From Yinghuangia elevatio (lineage in GTDB: Bacteria > Actinomycetota > Actinomycetes > Streptomycetales > Streptomycetaceae): a DNA stretch of 29,323 nt. The stretch covers positions 1 to 29,323 of the forward strand of contig NZ_JBEZFP010000121.1 of the NCBI RefSeq assembly GCF_040649515.1. Direction: 5' to 3'. Below the pieces are notes generated by a model. That model was not told where the DNA came from. It searched no databases and saw nothing but the letters and a program-made list of their open reading frames with translations. Position numbers and translations under genes: made by a program. The number at the start of each line of letters is the position of its first letter. Positions within the stretch are counted from its first letter, which is position 1. Positions 15,477-23,035 of the stretch are shown here, piece by piece.

Positions 15477-15569
15477 GGCCCCCAGCCTAGGGAGTTTGAG
15501 GACCCGACCTGGGAGCGCCGCGGCCCCCGGCCGGTCGTCGGCACCGGCGGGGCATGGCGTATCGTCCCG

Positions 15570-15589
15570 AAGTCATCGACTCATGACTT
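15570..15589. promoter_or_regulatory. Perfect 7-6-7 inverted repeat, candidate operator
   Basis: AAGTCAT-CGACTC-ATGACTT lies 94 bp upstream of the flavin reductase start and about 400 bp upstream of the MFS start. The symmetry suits a TetR- or MarR-type dimer. The TetR protein encoded at 17407-18027 is the obvious candidate, but nothing in the sequence proves it. Confidence 0.5.
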
Positions 15590-15751
15590 GTCAGGCGGGC
15601 CGGACGGACCGGGAGAACCGGGGGAAGGGACCGCGCGACCGGTCGTGAGGGGCGGGCCACAGCACAGGCTGCCCCGAGGCGCGGGACAGGACGTACAAAC
15701 GGCACGGCCAGGCACGGCGGGCAAGCAGGCACGACAGGCGAGCAAGCGGCG

Positions 15752-15788
15752 CGGCAAGCAGCACGGCAAGCGGCACGGCAAGCAGGCA
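15752..15788. repeat. 12-bp tandem repeat, three copies
   Basis: CGGCAAGCAGCA, CGGCAAGCGGCA and CGGCAAGCAGGCA stand head to tail, with looser GGCAAGC copies just upstream (from about 15718). They lie in the leader of the MFS gene. The units are too short and too directly adjacent for a CRISPR. Confidence 0.65.
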
Positions 15789-15988
15789 CGACGGCCGGCA
15801 CCACGATCGGCCGGCACACGCGATCTGGGGGCACGGCCATCGAGCACCACAACCGCGACCGGGACGCGCGGGAGCGCAAAGACGAGGTCACAGGCACAGG
15901 CACAGGCGTAGGCCGCGACAAGCCCGGACGTACCGAGCCCGGCGGCCGTGCCGCGGCTGCCCGCGCCCGGGCGCTGCTGCCCGTCCTG

Positions 15989-17410
15989 ATGTTCACCTCG
16001 GTCGCGGTGTCGGTCATGACCACCCTCGGGGCACCCATGGTCCCGACGATCGCGCGCGAGCAGGGCGTGTCCATCGACAGCGCGCAGTGGATGCTGACCG
16101 CGACCCTCCTCACCGGGGCCGTCGCCGCACCCGTCATGGGCCGCCTGGGCGACGGGCCGCACCGGCGCGGGGTGATCCTCGGGGCGCTCGGCTGTGTCGT
16201 GGCAGGCGGCGTTCTGGGGGCCGTGGCGCCCGGGTTCGCGTGGCTGGTCGCGGGGCGGGCCCTGCAAGGCGCCGGACTGGGCATCATGCCCCTCACCATC
16301 GCGGTCGCGCGCGACCACCTCGATCCGGCGCGCATGCGGTCGGGCATCGCCGCCCTGTCGGTCACGACATCTGTCGGTGCGGGGCTCGGCTATCCGGTCA
16401 CCGGCTTCATCACGCGCGAGTGGGACTACCGGGCGGCCTTCTGGTTCGGCACCGGCATCGCGGCCGTCGCGCTGACCTTGGTCGTCCTGGTCGTCCCGGT
16501 GGGATCGGCCGCGCGGCGCCGACCGCTCGACATCCCCGGCGCGCTGCTGCTCAGCGGCGGTCTGACGTGTCTGCTCCTGACGGTGAGTCAGGGTGAGCGT
16601 TGGGGCTGGGGATCGGCCACGATCCTCGGGCTCGGCGCCGGTGCCGTGGCGCTGTTCGCATTGTGGGCGTGGCAGGCGTTGCGGGCCGCCCATCCACTGG
16701 TCGAGTTGCGCCTGCTGGCCAACCGCGAGCTTCTGACGGCCGATGTGGCGGCGGTTCTCGTCGGCATCGGGCTCTACATGACGATGTCGCTGATCAACCT
16801 GTACGCCCAGGTTCCTACCGAGACGGGGTACGGATTCGGTCTTTCGGTGGTGGGTGCGGGACTGGTCCTCATGCCGCTTTCGCTCGGCAGCCTGGGCGCG
16901 AACCGGCTCGCCGAGCTGTTCGCCGCCCGATTCGGCATGGGGCCGGTGCTGCCGCTCGGTTCGCTCGTGGTGGCCGCGGACATGGTGTTCCTGGCCTTCT
17001 TCCGCGACCACTTGTGGCAGCTGGTGACGGGCGCGGTGCTGCTCGGGGTGGGGGTCGGCACCACGTTCGCGGCGATGCCGGCGCTGATCGTCAAGGCCGT
17101 CCCGCCGCACGAGACGGGCAGCGCGACGAGCCTGAACGCGGTGCTGCGCTCGGTCGGCGGCGCCATCGGGTCGGCCTCGATCGCGGCGCTGCTGGCCGCG
17201 TACACGCCCGCCGGCGGCGGAGCGGCCGAAGACCGCGGGTACACCGCCGCGTTTTTGGTTGGCGCCGCCGCGTGCGTGCTCGGCGCCCTGGCCGCCGTTG
17301 TTCTTCCCGACAGACGATCGGGAACGTCGGCCGGATCGCCTCCCGTCCGAACGGTCGAACAGGTACCTTCGAGAGCCCTCAACGGCCCAGGCGAAGGAAT
17401 CACCCGGTGA
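15989..17410 (+). CDS. MFS drug exporter, DHA2 (EmrB/QacA) type
   Basis: A 473-residue, very hydrophobic transporter. The 14-helix DHA2 group is indicated by the first helix ending in LGAPMVPTIAREQG, the motif-A loop GRLGDGPHRRGVILGA, and VPPHETGSATSLNAVLRSVGGAIG late in the sequence. Such pumps exchange protons for drugs or other small molecules. The ATG at 15989 lies inside the first helix, and the hydrophobic residues before it (ALLPVL) suggest the true start could be upstream at a rare codon. The last base pairs overlap the TetR start (GTGA, 4 bp), so pump and regulator are translationally coupled. Substrate unknown. Confidence 0.9.
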   Translation: MFTSVAVSVMTTLGAPMVPTIAREQGVSIDSAQWMLTATLLTGAVAAPVMGRLGDGPHRRGVILGALGCVVAGGVLGAVAPGFAWLVAGRALQGAGLGIMPLTIAVARDHLDPARMRSGIAALSVTTSVGAGLGYPVTGFITREWDYRAAFWFGTGIAAVALTLVVLVVPVGSAARRRPLDIPGALLLSGGLTCLLLTVSQGERWGWGSATILGLGAGAVALFALWAWQALRAAHPLVELRLLANRELLTADVAAVLVGIGLYMTMSLINLYAQVPTETGYGFGLSVVGAGLVLMPLSLGSLGANRLAELFAARFGMGPVLPLGSLVVAADMVFLAFFRDHLWQLVTGAVLLGVGVGTTFAAMPALIVKAVPPHETGSATSLNAVLRSVGGAIGSASIAALLAAYTPAGGGAAEDRGYTAAFLVGAAACVLGALAAVVLPDRRSGTSAGSPPVRTVEQVPSRALNGPGEGITR

Positions 17411-18027
17411 ACAGCTCGGCTACCGAACGTGCGATGACGGAACGGCCGCGCAGGCGCGACGCCGCCGCGAGTCGCAAGGCGCTGCTCGACGCCGCCCGCG
17501 CGCTGTTCGGCGAGCGTGGGTACGACCGTACGACTCTCCGCGACATCGGGGACCGGGCGGGCGTCGACGCCGCCCTTGTGGCCCGCTACTACGGCAACAA
17601 GGCGGGCCTGTACCTCGCCGCGATCGAGGAGGACGGCCAGGACGCGGCGTCGGCGCGCCGCGATCTCGCGCGCGTCGGGGCGCTCGCCGACTTCCTCGCC
17701 GCCCGCATGGACGACCTCGGCGGTCCCGGACCGATGTTCCGGGCGGCGCTGGGCGAGGAAGGCCACGAGGCGGTGCGCGGTGAGGCGTCGGCCGCCGTAC
17801 GCCAGTCCATGGTCGACCCGATGGTGGAGCGCATCGTCGAGCGGACCGGCGTCGAGGAACGCGTCGCCCGCCGCCGCGCGGAGTTCGCGGTGGCCTCGCT
17901 GATCGGCGCGGTCGTCATCCGACCGGGCGGGTTCTTCCCCGAGCTGACCAACCTCTCGCGGGACGAGCTGGTCGGCCTGGTCGAGGAGGCCTTCGGCGGG
18001 ATGCTGGGCGAGCAGCCGAACGACTAG
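17407..18027 (+). CDS. TetR-family repressor coupled to the MFS exporter
   Basis: The protein has 206 residues. The N-terminal helix-turn-helix reads ALLDAARALFGERGYDRTTL, RDIGDRAGVDAALVARYYGNKAGLY (about 25-70 in total), a standard TetR domain. The C-terminal ligand-binding half is divergent, as usual. The GTG at 17407 overlaps the MFS stop by 4 bp. An ATG at 17434 is also possible. Being the distal gene of the exporter operon, it probably represses it in response to the exported compound. The inverted repeat at 15570-15589 is a candidate operator. Its stop shares CTAG with the convergent HutD-like gene. Confidence 0.92.
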   Translation: MNSSATERAMTERPRRRDAAASRKALLDAARALFGERGYDRTTLRDIGDRAGVDAALVARYYGNKAGLYLAAIEEDGQDAASARRDLARVGALADFLAARMDDLGGPGPMFRAALGEEGHEAVRGEASAAVRQSMVDPMVERIVERTGVEERVARRRAEFAVASLIGAVVIRPGGFFPELTNLSRDELVGLVEEAFGGMLGEQPND

Positions 18028-18605
18028 GCGTACGAACGGCGGCCGCGCATATCGCGGACGTCGCGGATCCCGGCCTCCAGCGCGACCGAATCCGGCGCCA
18101 GCGGCGTGACGGCGCCCTCGGAGTCGCCGTCCCACCACGCGCCCTGACCGGCCGTCAGTACGGTCGCCCCGCTCTGCCAGGTGCCTGCGAGCACGTACAG
18201 CAGGCCGGATCCGCCGGCGCGCGGTGTCGTCTCCGCGGCGGTCCGGCGCACATCCGCGGCCCATGCGCCGCGCATCGTCATGATGTTCAGCACCCGGCAC
18301 GCGCCGCCCCCGAGCGAGGCGCGGATCGGGAGGTCTCCCGAGAAGGAGAAGGGCTCGCCGACGCGGACCAGTTCGTGCGCGGGCACGGCGTCGGCGGACA
18401 AGGTCACCCCGTCGCCGGCGAGGAGCGTGATCGTACGGTCGACTCCGGGGAACGCGGAGAACGGCCCGTCGGCGGCGATCGTGGCGACGCTGGCCCGCCA
18501 CCTGAAGCCGTGGCCCTCCCCGGGCGAGTACGCGATCTCGCGCGTGTCCCCGCCCCCGTTGCGCCAGGGACTGACCGGCAGCGCCGCGACGTCGAAGAAC
18601 CGCAA
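18024..18605 (-). CDS. HutD/Ves family cupin protein
   Basis: A 193-residue bicupin-like protein. MRFFDVAALPVSPWRNGGGDTREIAY is the hallmark N-terminus of HutD/Ves proteins (shown across residues 1-26), followed by FRWRASVATIAADGPFSAFPG, DRTITLL and the later VLNIMTMRG. In pseudomonads HutD is linked to histidine utilisation, but no hut genes are nearby, so that role cannot be assumed. The TTG at 18605 is supported by GGAGG at 5 nt and by the conserved start. The stop overlaps the convergent TetR stop, with CTAG serving both strands. Confidence 0.88.
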   Translation of the reverse strand: MRFFDVAALPVSPWRNGGGDTREIAYSPGEGHGFRWRASVATIAADGPFSAFPGVDRTITLLAGDGVTLSADAVPAHELVRVGEPFSFSGDLPIRASLGGGACRVLNIMTMRGAWAADVRRTAAETTPRAGGSGLLYVLAGTWQSGATVLTAGQGAWWDGDSEGAVTPLAPDSVALEAGIRDVRDMRGRRSYA

Positions 18606-18638
18606 CCGTGCCTCCGCGGGCGATCAGGGGGTGACCGG

Positions 18639-18670
18639 GTGAGTGGCCACGTAAGTGAGTGGCCACGTGA
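18639..18670. repeat. 16-bp tandem repeat, two copies
   Basis: GTGAGTGGCCACGTAA is followed directly by GTGAGTGGCCACGTGA. Each unit contains the palindrome GTGGCCAC, so the pair could also act as a double operator upstream of the HutD-like gene, though its start lies only 34 bp away. Confidence 0.65.
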
Positions 18671-18770
18671 GCGAGTGACCAGGTGGGTGACCAAGGGGGT
18701 GGCCAGGCCCAGGGGCCTGCCGGCGACCAGGTCGACGGCAGGTCATCGGCAGTTCGGAGACCAGGTCAAG

Positions 18771-18810
18771 GACCGGGCAACCGACCGGGCAACCGACCGG
18801 TCGACCGGTC
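18771..18810. repeat. GACCGG-based tandem repeats
   Basis: Two copies of GACCGGGCAACC (18771-18794) are followed by two copies of GACCGGTC (18795-18810). This is simple slippage-type DNA, intergenic. Confidence 0.65.
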
Positions 18811-18974
18811 AGGGCACAGACGGTACCCCCTGCGGCGGGTGCGCCCGCGCGGGGCCCGCGCGTGACGACGGCGTGCCGGACGACGACACATAGGCGCGGG
18901 GCAGCCGGCGGGCCGGAGGGAGACAGACCGAGGCAGCCGGGGCCGTCCGGCGCGCGGCCGTCCGGCCCTCCGGC

Positions 18975-20465
18975 TCAGGGTGTCCGCGCGGCCATGATGT
19001 CGTCGACGAGTTGCTTGCGCTGCACCTGGCCGGTGGCCGCCGTACGCGGCAGCTCGTCGGCGTAGAAGACCCGCCGCGGGTGCTTGTGCGAGGCCAGGCG
19101 GCCTTCGCAGACCTTGCGCAAAGCGGCGGGGCCGGGGATGGACGCGGGGTCCTCCGGGACCACCACAGCGCAGACGACCTCGCCCCAGGTGGTGTCCGGC
19201 AGGCCGATGACGGCCACCTCGCGGACACCTTCGACGGTGGCGAGGACGCTCTCGACCTCGGCCGGCGCGACGCTCTCGCCGCCGGTGCGGATCAGGTTGC
19301 GGGTGCGCCCGGAGATGCTGAGGTACCCCTCCTCGTCCGTCGTCGCCATGTCACCCGTGCGGTACCAGCCGTTCTGCAGCGCCTCGGCGGTCGCGTCGGG
19401 GTCGTCGAAGTAGCCGTCGAAGAGCAGCGGTCCGCGTACGCACAGCTCGTTCTCGGGGGACAGCGCGAGGTGCTGGAAGATGCTGGGCACGCCGCAGCTG
19501 CCCGGCTTGCGGAGCACGTCGGCGCCGTCGAGGGAGGTGACGTTGCCCGCCTCGGTCGACCCGTAGAACACGCGGAGGGTGGCGTTGGGCGCGGCCTTGG
19601 TGATGCCCGACAGCAGTTCCGGCGTCGTCGCCGAGGTGCCCGTGTCGGCGAAGCGGAGCGAGGGGAGCGTGCCGTCGCCGGTGTCGGCGAGCTGCTCCTC
19701 GGCGAGTGCGGAGAGCACGCGTTCCCAGACCGCGGGCACGCAGTTGAGGCGGGTGGCCTCGTGCCGGCGTACCGCGGCGACGATGGACGCCCCGTCGGTC
19801 TGCGGTACGAGCACCAGCGTGTCGCGGGCCTGCCACTGCTGGAGCGCGATGGTCCACGCGCCCATGTGGAACATCGGGTAGACGCACACCATCGTGCCCC
19901 GCGGTTCGAGCTGTGAGCCGGGATGGGTGCGCAGCACGTTGACGCGGTGCGACAGCACGACGCCCTTGGGCTTCCCGGTGCTGCCCGAGGTGAAGAAGAT
20001 CGTGTGCGGGTCGGACTCGTCCGGCTCGGCGCAGTCCGGTGCCTCGGCGGGCTCGTCGGCGGACGCCTCGACCAGCTCGGCGAGGCCGACGTGGGCCACG
20101 CCGACGGCTTCGGCGACCGCCTCGCCGTCGACGCGCGCGTCCGCGACCACCAGGGTCGGCCGGGCGGCCCGGGTCAGCGCCTCGGCCTCGTCGGCCGGCA
20201 GCGCCGGGCCGATGGGGACGTAGACGGCGCCGATCCGGGCCAGTGCGGCGAAGACCGGGAGGACGTCCAGCGACGTGGACGCCCAGCACACGACGCGGTC
20301 GCCCTTGGCGACGCCGAGGCCGAGCAGGGCGTGGGCCGTACGGTTGCCGGCCTCCGCCAGCTCCGCGAAGGTGAGCGTGCGGTCGCCGAGGATCGCGGCG
20401 GCATGGCCCGGCACCGCGCGCGCGGCGCCCGCGAAGACCTCCCCGATGACGAGTCCCTGCCCCAC
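18975..20465 (-). CDS. AMP-forming acyl-CoA synthetase family protein
   Basis: A 496-residue member of the ANL superfamily, which activates an acid with ATP to an acyl-AMP and then a CoA thioester. It shows the ATP loop TSGSTGKPKG (159-168), YGSTEAG, WYRTGDMAT and GRTRNLIRTGGESVAPAEVE. In the last motif, where the catalytic lysine usually sits (PRTATGK), the sequence reads PRTAATGQVQRK with Gln480. Loss of this lysine normally weakens the adenylation step strongly. The GTG at 20465 has GGGAGG at 5 nt. It lies on the same strand as the oxidoreductase operon and may be its distal part. Substrate unknown. Confidence 0.9.
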   Translation of the reverse strand: MGQGLVIGEVFAGAARAVPGHAAAILGDRTLTFAELAEAGNRTAHALLGLGVAKGDRVVCWASTSLDVLPVFAALARIGAVYVPIGPALPADEAEALTRAARPTLVVADARVDGEAVAEAVGVAHVGLAELVEASADEPAEAPDCAEPDESDPHTIFFTSGSTGKPKGVVLSHRVNVLRTHPGSQLEPRGTMVCVYPMFHMGAWTIALQQWQARDTLVLVPQTDGASIVAAVRRHEATRLNCVPAVWERVLSALAEEQLADTGDGTLPSLRFADTGTSATTPELLSGITKAAPNATLRVFYGSTEAGNVTSLDGADVLRKPGSCGVPSIFQHLALSPENELCVRGPLLFDGYFDDPDATAEALQNGWYRTGDMATTDEEGYLSISGRTRNLIRTGGESVAPAEVESVLATVEGVREVAVIGLPDTTWGEVVCAVVVPEDPASIPGPAALRKVCEGRLASHKHPRRVFYADELPRTAATGQVQRKQLVDDIMAARTP

Positions 20466-20572
20466 CCCGTACCTCCCGTGTCGTGCGCCTTGGTGCAAGA
20501 TCTGGCCCCCGTACGCTAAGCGCCGGACCGCATGCTGGGAAGAGCCGTTTTCGCCGCCCCGGGCAACCCGGT

Positions 20573-20890
20573 TCAGGCGTCCTTGAGTTCGACGATGATC
20601 TCGTAGTACGGCCGCTCGCCGACGTTGACGGCCGTTTCCACGCCGCCGCGCTTCATGGGCACGACGACACCGGGGACGACGTCCGCGGCGAAGTACTCCT
20701 TGTACTCGCCGGCGGTGTCCGGTTCGGGTTCGACGGCGATGCGGTCGCCGCCGATCTGCACGAGGTAGTAGTCGAGGTCGTGGCGGTGCACCGCGCTGCG
20801 CTCGCCGGGGGCGAGGGCGAGCTCCCAGATGCGGACCTTGTCGTCCTCGAAGAGGACCCTGCTGCCGATGCCGCCGAGTTCGCGGTCCAT
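20573..20890 (-). CDS. Small cupin-domain protein
   Basis: A 105-residue single cupin. RIWELALAPGERSAVHRHDLDYYLVQIGGDRIAVE (residues about 20-54) carries the first cupin motif with His residues that could bind a metal. The second motif is less clear: it lies around VPMKRGGVETAVNVGERPYYEIIVEL. The ATG at 20890 has AGGAGG at 6 nt. It sits between the D-2-hydroxyacid dehydrogenase (184 bp upstream) and the acyl-CoA ligase (107 bp downstream), all leftward, which suggests a role in the same pathway. The activity cannot be told from sequence. Confidence 0.85.
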   Translation of the reverse strand: MDRELGGIGSRVLFEDDKVRIWELALAPGERSAVHRHDLDYYLVQIGGDRIAVEPEPDTAGEYKEYFAADVVPGVVVPMKRGGVETAVNVGERPYYEIIVELKDA

Positions 20891-20999
20891 GGTCGGCCTC
20901 CTGCTGGTGTGGATGGGCGGGTGAGGAGAGGTGAGCTGTCGCCGAGACGACGTGTCACGACAGGAAGGTTGGGCTCGGACGCTGCCGGTGCCCGGGGTC

Positions 21000-21029
21000 G
21001 GTCCGGGGCGGTCCGGGGCGGTCCGGGGG
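21000..21029. repeat. 10-bp tandem repeat, three copies
   Basis: GGTCCGGGGC-type units stand head to tail, the third slightly changed, in the 184-bp gap between the dehydrogenase stop and the cupin start. A weak 6-bp stem at 21050-21072 lies just before, so some transcript may end here. Confidence 0.6.
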
Positions 21030-21074
21030 TCGGTCGGGGGACGCCGCCGGGCGGCCGCGTCCCGCAGCCGCCGG

Positions 21075-22136
21075 TCAGTACCCGCTGGCCGGATCGACCG
21101 CGTTGCGCAGCGGCTCACCCGCCAGGTACTTCGCCAGGTTCTCGCGGAACAGCCGGAACACTCCGGTGAAGTGGTCGCGCCCGTCGCTGGAGCAGTGCGC
21201 GGAGATGTAGATGTTCGGCGCGTCCCACAGCGGGTCCGTGGCCGGCAGCGGCTCGGTCCGGGCGACGTCGAGCGCCGCGGCGGCGAGATGGCCGGACTCC
21301 AGGGCCTCGATGAGGTCCTTCTCGACCACGAACGACCCGCGCCCGACGTTGCAGTAGAACGCGCGCGGCCGCATCGCGGCGAAGGCGGCGGCGTCCATGG
21401 TGTCGACGGTGTCCGGGGTTTCCGGCGCCGCGGAGATCACCGCGTCGCATTCGGCGAGCATTGCGTGCAGGTCGTCGGGGTGGAAGAGCCGGTCGACGTG
21501 GTCCGCGGGCTTGTCGGTGCGGCGCCGCGTCGCGTACACGGTCATCCCGAACGCCTGGGCGCGCTTGGCGATTTCGCCGCCGATGCCGCCGACGCCGACC
21601 AGTCCGAGCGTACGTCCGGACACCTGCGCCCCGAAGACCGCCTGCCAGTTGTGCTCCCGCTGCCGCTCCTCCAACTCGCGGTGCCCCTTGAAGTGGGCGA
21701 GCAGCCGGGCGAACGCGAACTCCGAGATGGGCGTGCCGTTGACGCCGGCCGCCGTGGTCGCCGCGACGCGTTCGGTGGGCAGGCCCGCCGAGACGAGTTG
21801 CCCGTTGCCCGCCGCGACGCTCTGCACCCAGCGGAGGTTCGGGGCGAGGTCGGCGACGTCGAAGGGGAGGTCGGCGACGAGGGCGACCTCGACGCGTGCC
21901 AGGCCCTCGCGCTGATCGGGCGTCAGCTCCGGTGCCCGGGCCCGCAGTCCCGCGTCCGAGGCGGAGCCGGGGCGGCCGCGTTCGGTGCGCAGTTGGTTGT
22001 CCTCGACATAGCGGCATTCCACGATCTCGACGCGGGGGTCGAGCGCGCGCAGCGAAGCGAGGTCGGCCTCGTACGTCTCGCGAGGCCGCACGTCCCACGC
22101 GGGCGGGTACATGATGCCGACGACGATGGGGGTCAT
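21075..22136 (-). CDS. D-2-hydroxyacid dehydrogenase, NAD(P)-dependent
   Basis: The protein has 353 residues. The nucleotide-binding core is GLVGVGGIGGEIAKRAQAFG (178-197), followed by YATRRR (201-206). The arginines where NAD enzymes have an acidic residue suggest NADP(H). The catalytic trio is Arg266 (NVGRG), Glu295 (TEPLP) and His314 (SAHCSS). It interconverts a 2-hydroxyacid and a 2-oxoacid. Its ATG overlaps the beta-subunit stop (ATGA, 4 bp), so it is the fifth gene of the coupled oxidoreductase operon. This makes it the likely supplier, or drain, of the 2-oxoacid used by that complex. Exact substrate unknown. Confidence 0.93.
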   Translation of the reverse strand: MTPIVVGIMYPPAWDVRPRETYEADLASLRALDPRVEIVECRYVEDNQLRTERGRPGSASDAGLRARAPELTPDQREGLARVEVALVADLPFDVADLAPNLRWVQSVAAGNGQLVSAGLPTERVAATTAAGVNGTPISEFAFARLLAHFKGHRELEERQREHNWQAVFGAQVSGRTLGLVGVGGIGGEIAKRAQAFGMTVYATRRRTDKPADHVDRLFHPDDLHAMLAECDAVISAAPETPDTVDTMDAAAFAAMRPRAFYCNVGRGSFVVEKDLIEALESGHLAAAALDVARTEPLPATDPLWDAPNIYISAHCSSDGRDHFTGVFRLFRENLAKYLAGEPLRNAVDPASGY

Positions 22137-23035
22137 GGCGTCGTTCCTTCCGGTGCGCCCTCGCGCACGTCGTGCCGGACGTCTTTGCGGTCGCGCTTGG
22201 GATTGTGCCCCGGGCCGCCCTTGGGGCTGTCCTTCAGGACGTCCTTGAGTACGCCCGGGCGGTGGGTGCGGGCCAGCGCGTCGTCGAGGTACGCCGGGGC
22301 GTCCACGGTGTCGACGAACCAGCCGGTCGGGCACATCGTCAGGATCTCCACGAACGAGAACCCCCGGCCCGCGAGTTGGGTGCGGAAGGCGTTCTTGATC
22401 ATGCGGTTGGTGCGGGTGATGTTGACGGCGTTGTTGACCGCCCCGCGGGCGACGTACGCGGCGCCGTCGAGCTGGGCGATCAGGTCGGCGAGCCGGATCG
22501 GATAGCCGTGCGCGGCCGCGTCGCGTCCGTCGAGGGTGTTCTTGGTGCGCTGCCCGAGCACCGTGGCCGCGGTCATGTGTCCGCCGGTCTCGCCGAACAC
22601 CCCGTTGTTGAGCATGAAGCACGTGATGTTCTCACCGCGCGCGGCGGCGTGCAGGACTTCCTGGAGGCCTTCGTTGACCATGTCGCCGTCGCCCTGGACC
22701 GTGAAGACCAGCGTGTCCGGGCGGCAGCGCTTGACCCCGGTGGCCAGCGAGGGCGCGCGCCCGTGCAGCGCCTGGAGTACTTCGATGTCGAGGTTGTTGG
22801 AGTAGGCCGTGTAGCAGCCGATGCCGAACACCGCGATGGCACTGGCCACTTGGCCCTGGTCCTCGACCGCCTCCACCATCGAGCGCATGGCGATCGGCTC
22901 GCCGCACCCGGGGCACAGATGGTGCGCGCCCACGTCGATGAGGGAGGGGGTGAAGTCGTGGACCAGTTTCGCGCCGCACGCGGGCGGCGCGCCGGTGGGC
23001 ACGACGGGGAGTTCGGTACGCCCTTGCGTGCTCAT
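22133..23035 (-). CDS. 2-oxoacid:ferredoxin oxidoreductase, beta subunit (TPP-binding)
   Basis: A 300-residue subunit holding thiamine pyrophosphate and an iron-sulfur cluster. HLCPGCGEP (Cys41, Cys44), Cys74 and a later Cys in ILTMCPTGW are the likely cluster ligands. GDGDMVNEGLQEVLHA with MLNNGVFGETGG (115-152) is the TPP site. The last 40 or so residues are a charged, low-complexity tail (KDSPKGGPGHNPKRDRKD and beyond) not needed by the family. The ATG overlaps the alpha-subunit stop, and its own stop overlaps the dehydrogenase start. The family splits a 2-oxoacid into CO2 and acyl-CoA while reducing ferredoxin. Confidence 0.94.
   Translation of the reverse strand: MSTQGRTELPVVPTGAPPACGAKLVHDFTPSLIDVGAHHLCPGCGEPIAMRSMVEAVEDQGQVASAIAVFGIGCYTAYSNNLDIEVLQALHGRAPSLATGVKRCRPDTLVFTVQGDGDMVNEGLQEVLHAAARGENITCFMLNNGVFGETGGHMTAATVLGQRTKNTLDGRDAAAHGYPIRLADLIAQLDGAAYVARGAVNNAVNITRTNRMIKNAFRTQLAGRGFSFVEILTMCPTGWFVDTVDAPAYLDDALARTHRPGVLKDVLKDSPKGGPGHNPKRDRKDVRHDVREGAPEGTTP

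Larger units (their letters stand above)
15477..15988. other. Divergent intergenic region with operator and tandem repeats
   Basis: These 512 bp between the flavin reductase and the MFS gene contain a 20-bp inverted repeat (15570-15589) and a run of GGCAAGC-based repeats (about 15700-15790). Beyond these I see no separate gene. The MFS frame stays open upstream of its ATG (through KDEVTGTGTGVGRDKPGRTE) but offers no ATG, GTG or TTG. Confidence 0.5.
18606..18974. other. Intergenic region rich in short tandem repeats
   Basis: These 369 bp lie upstream of the HutD-like gene and downstream of the acyl-CoA ligase. They contain two 16-bp repeats (18639-18670), related GTGACCA-type words up to about 18710, and a GACCGG-based repeat block (18771-18810). 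I see no gene: frames through it are low-complexity. Confidence 0.55.

Noticed and set aside
15752..15788. CRISPR array
   Set aside because: The units are 12 bp and directly adjacent without spacers, and no cas genes are present.
18024..18605. Histidine utilisation locus
   Set aside because: The HutD-like protein stands alone. No histidase, urocanase or other hut gene is in the window.
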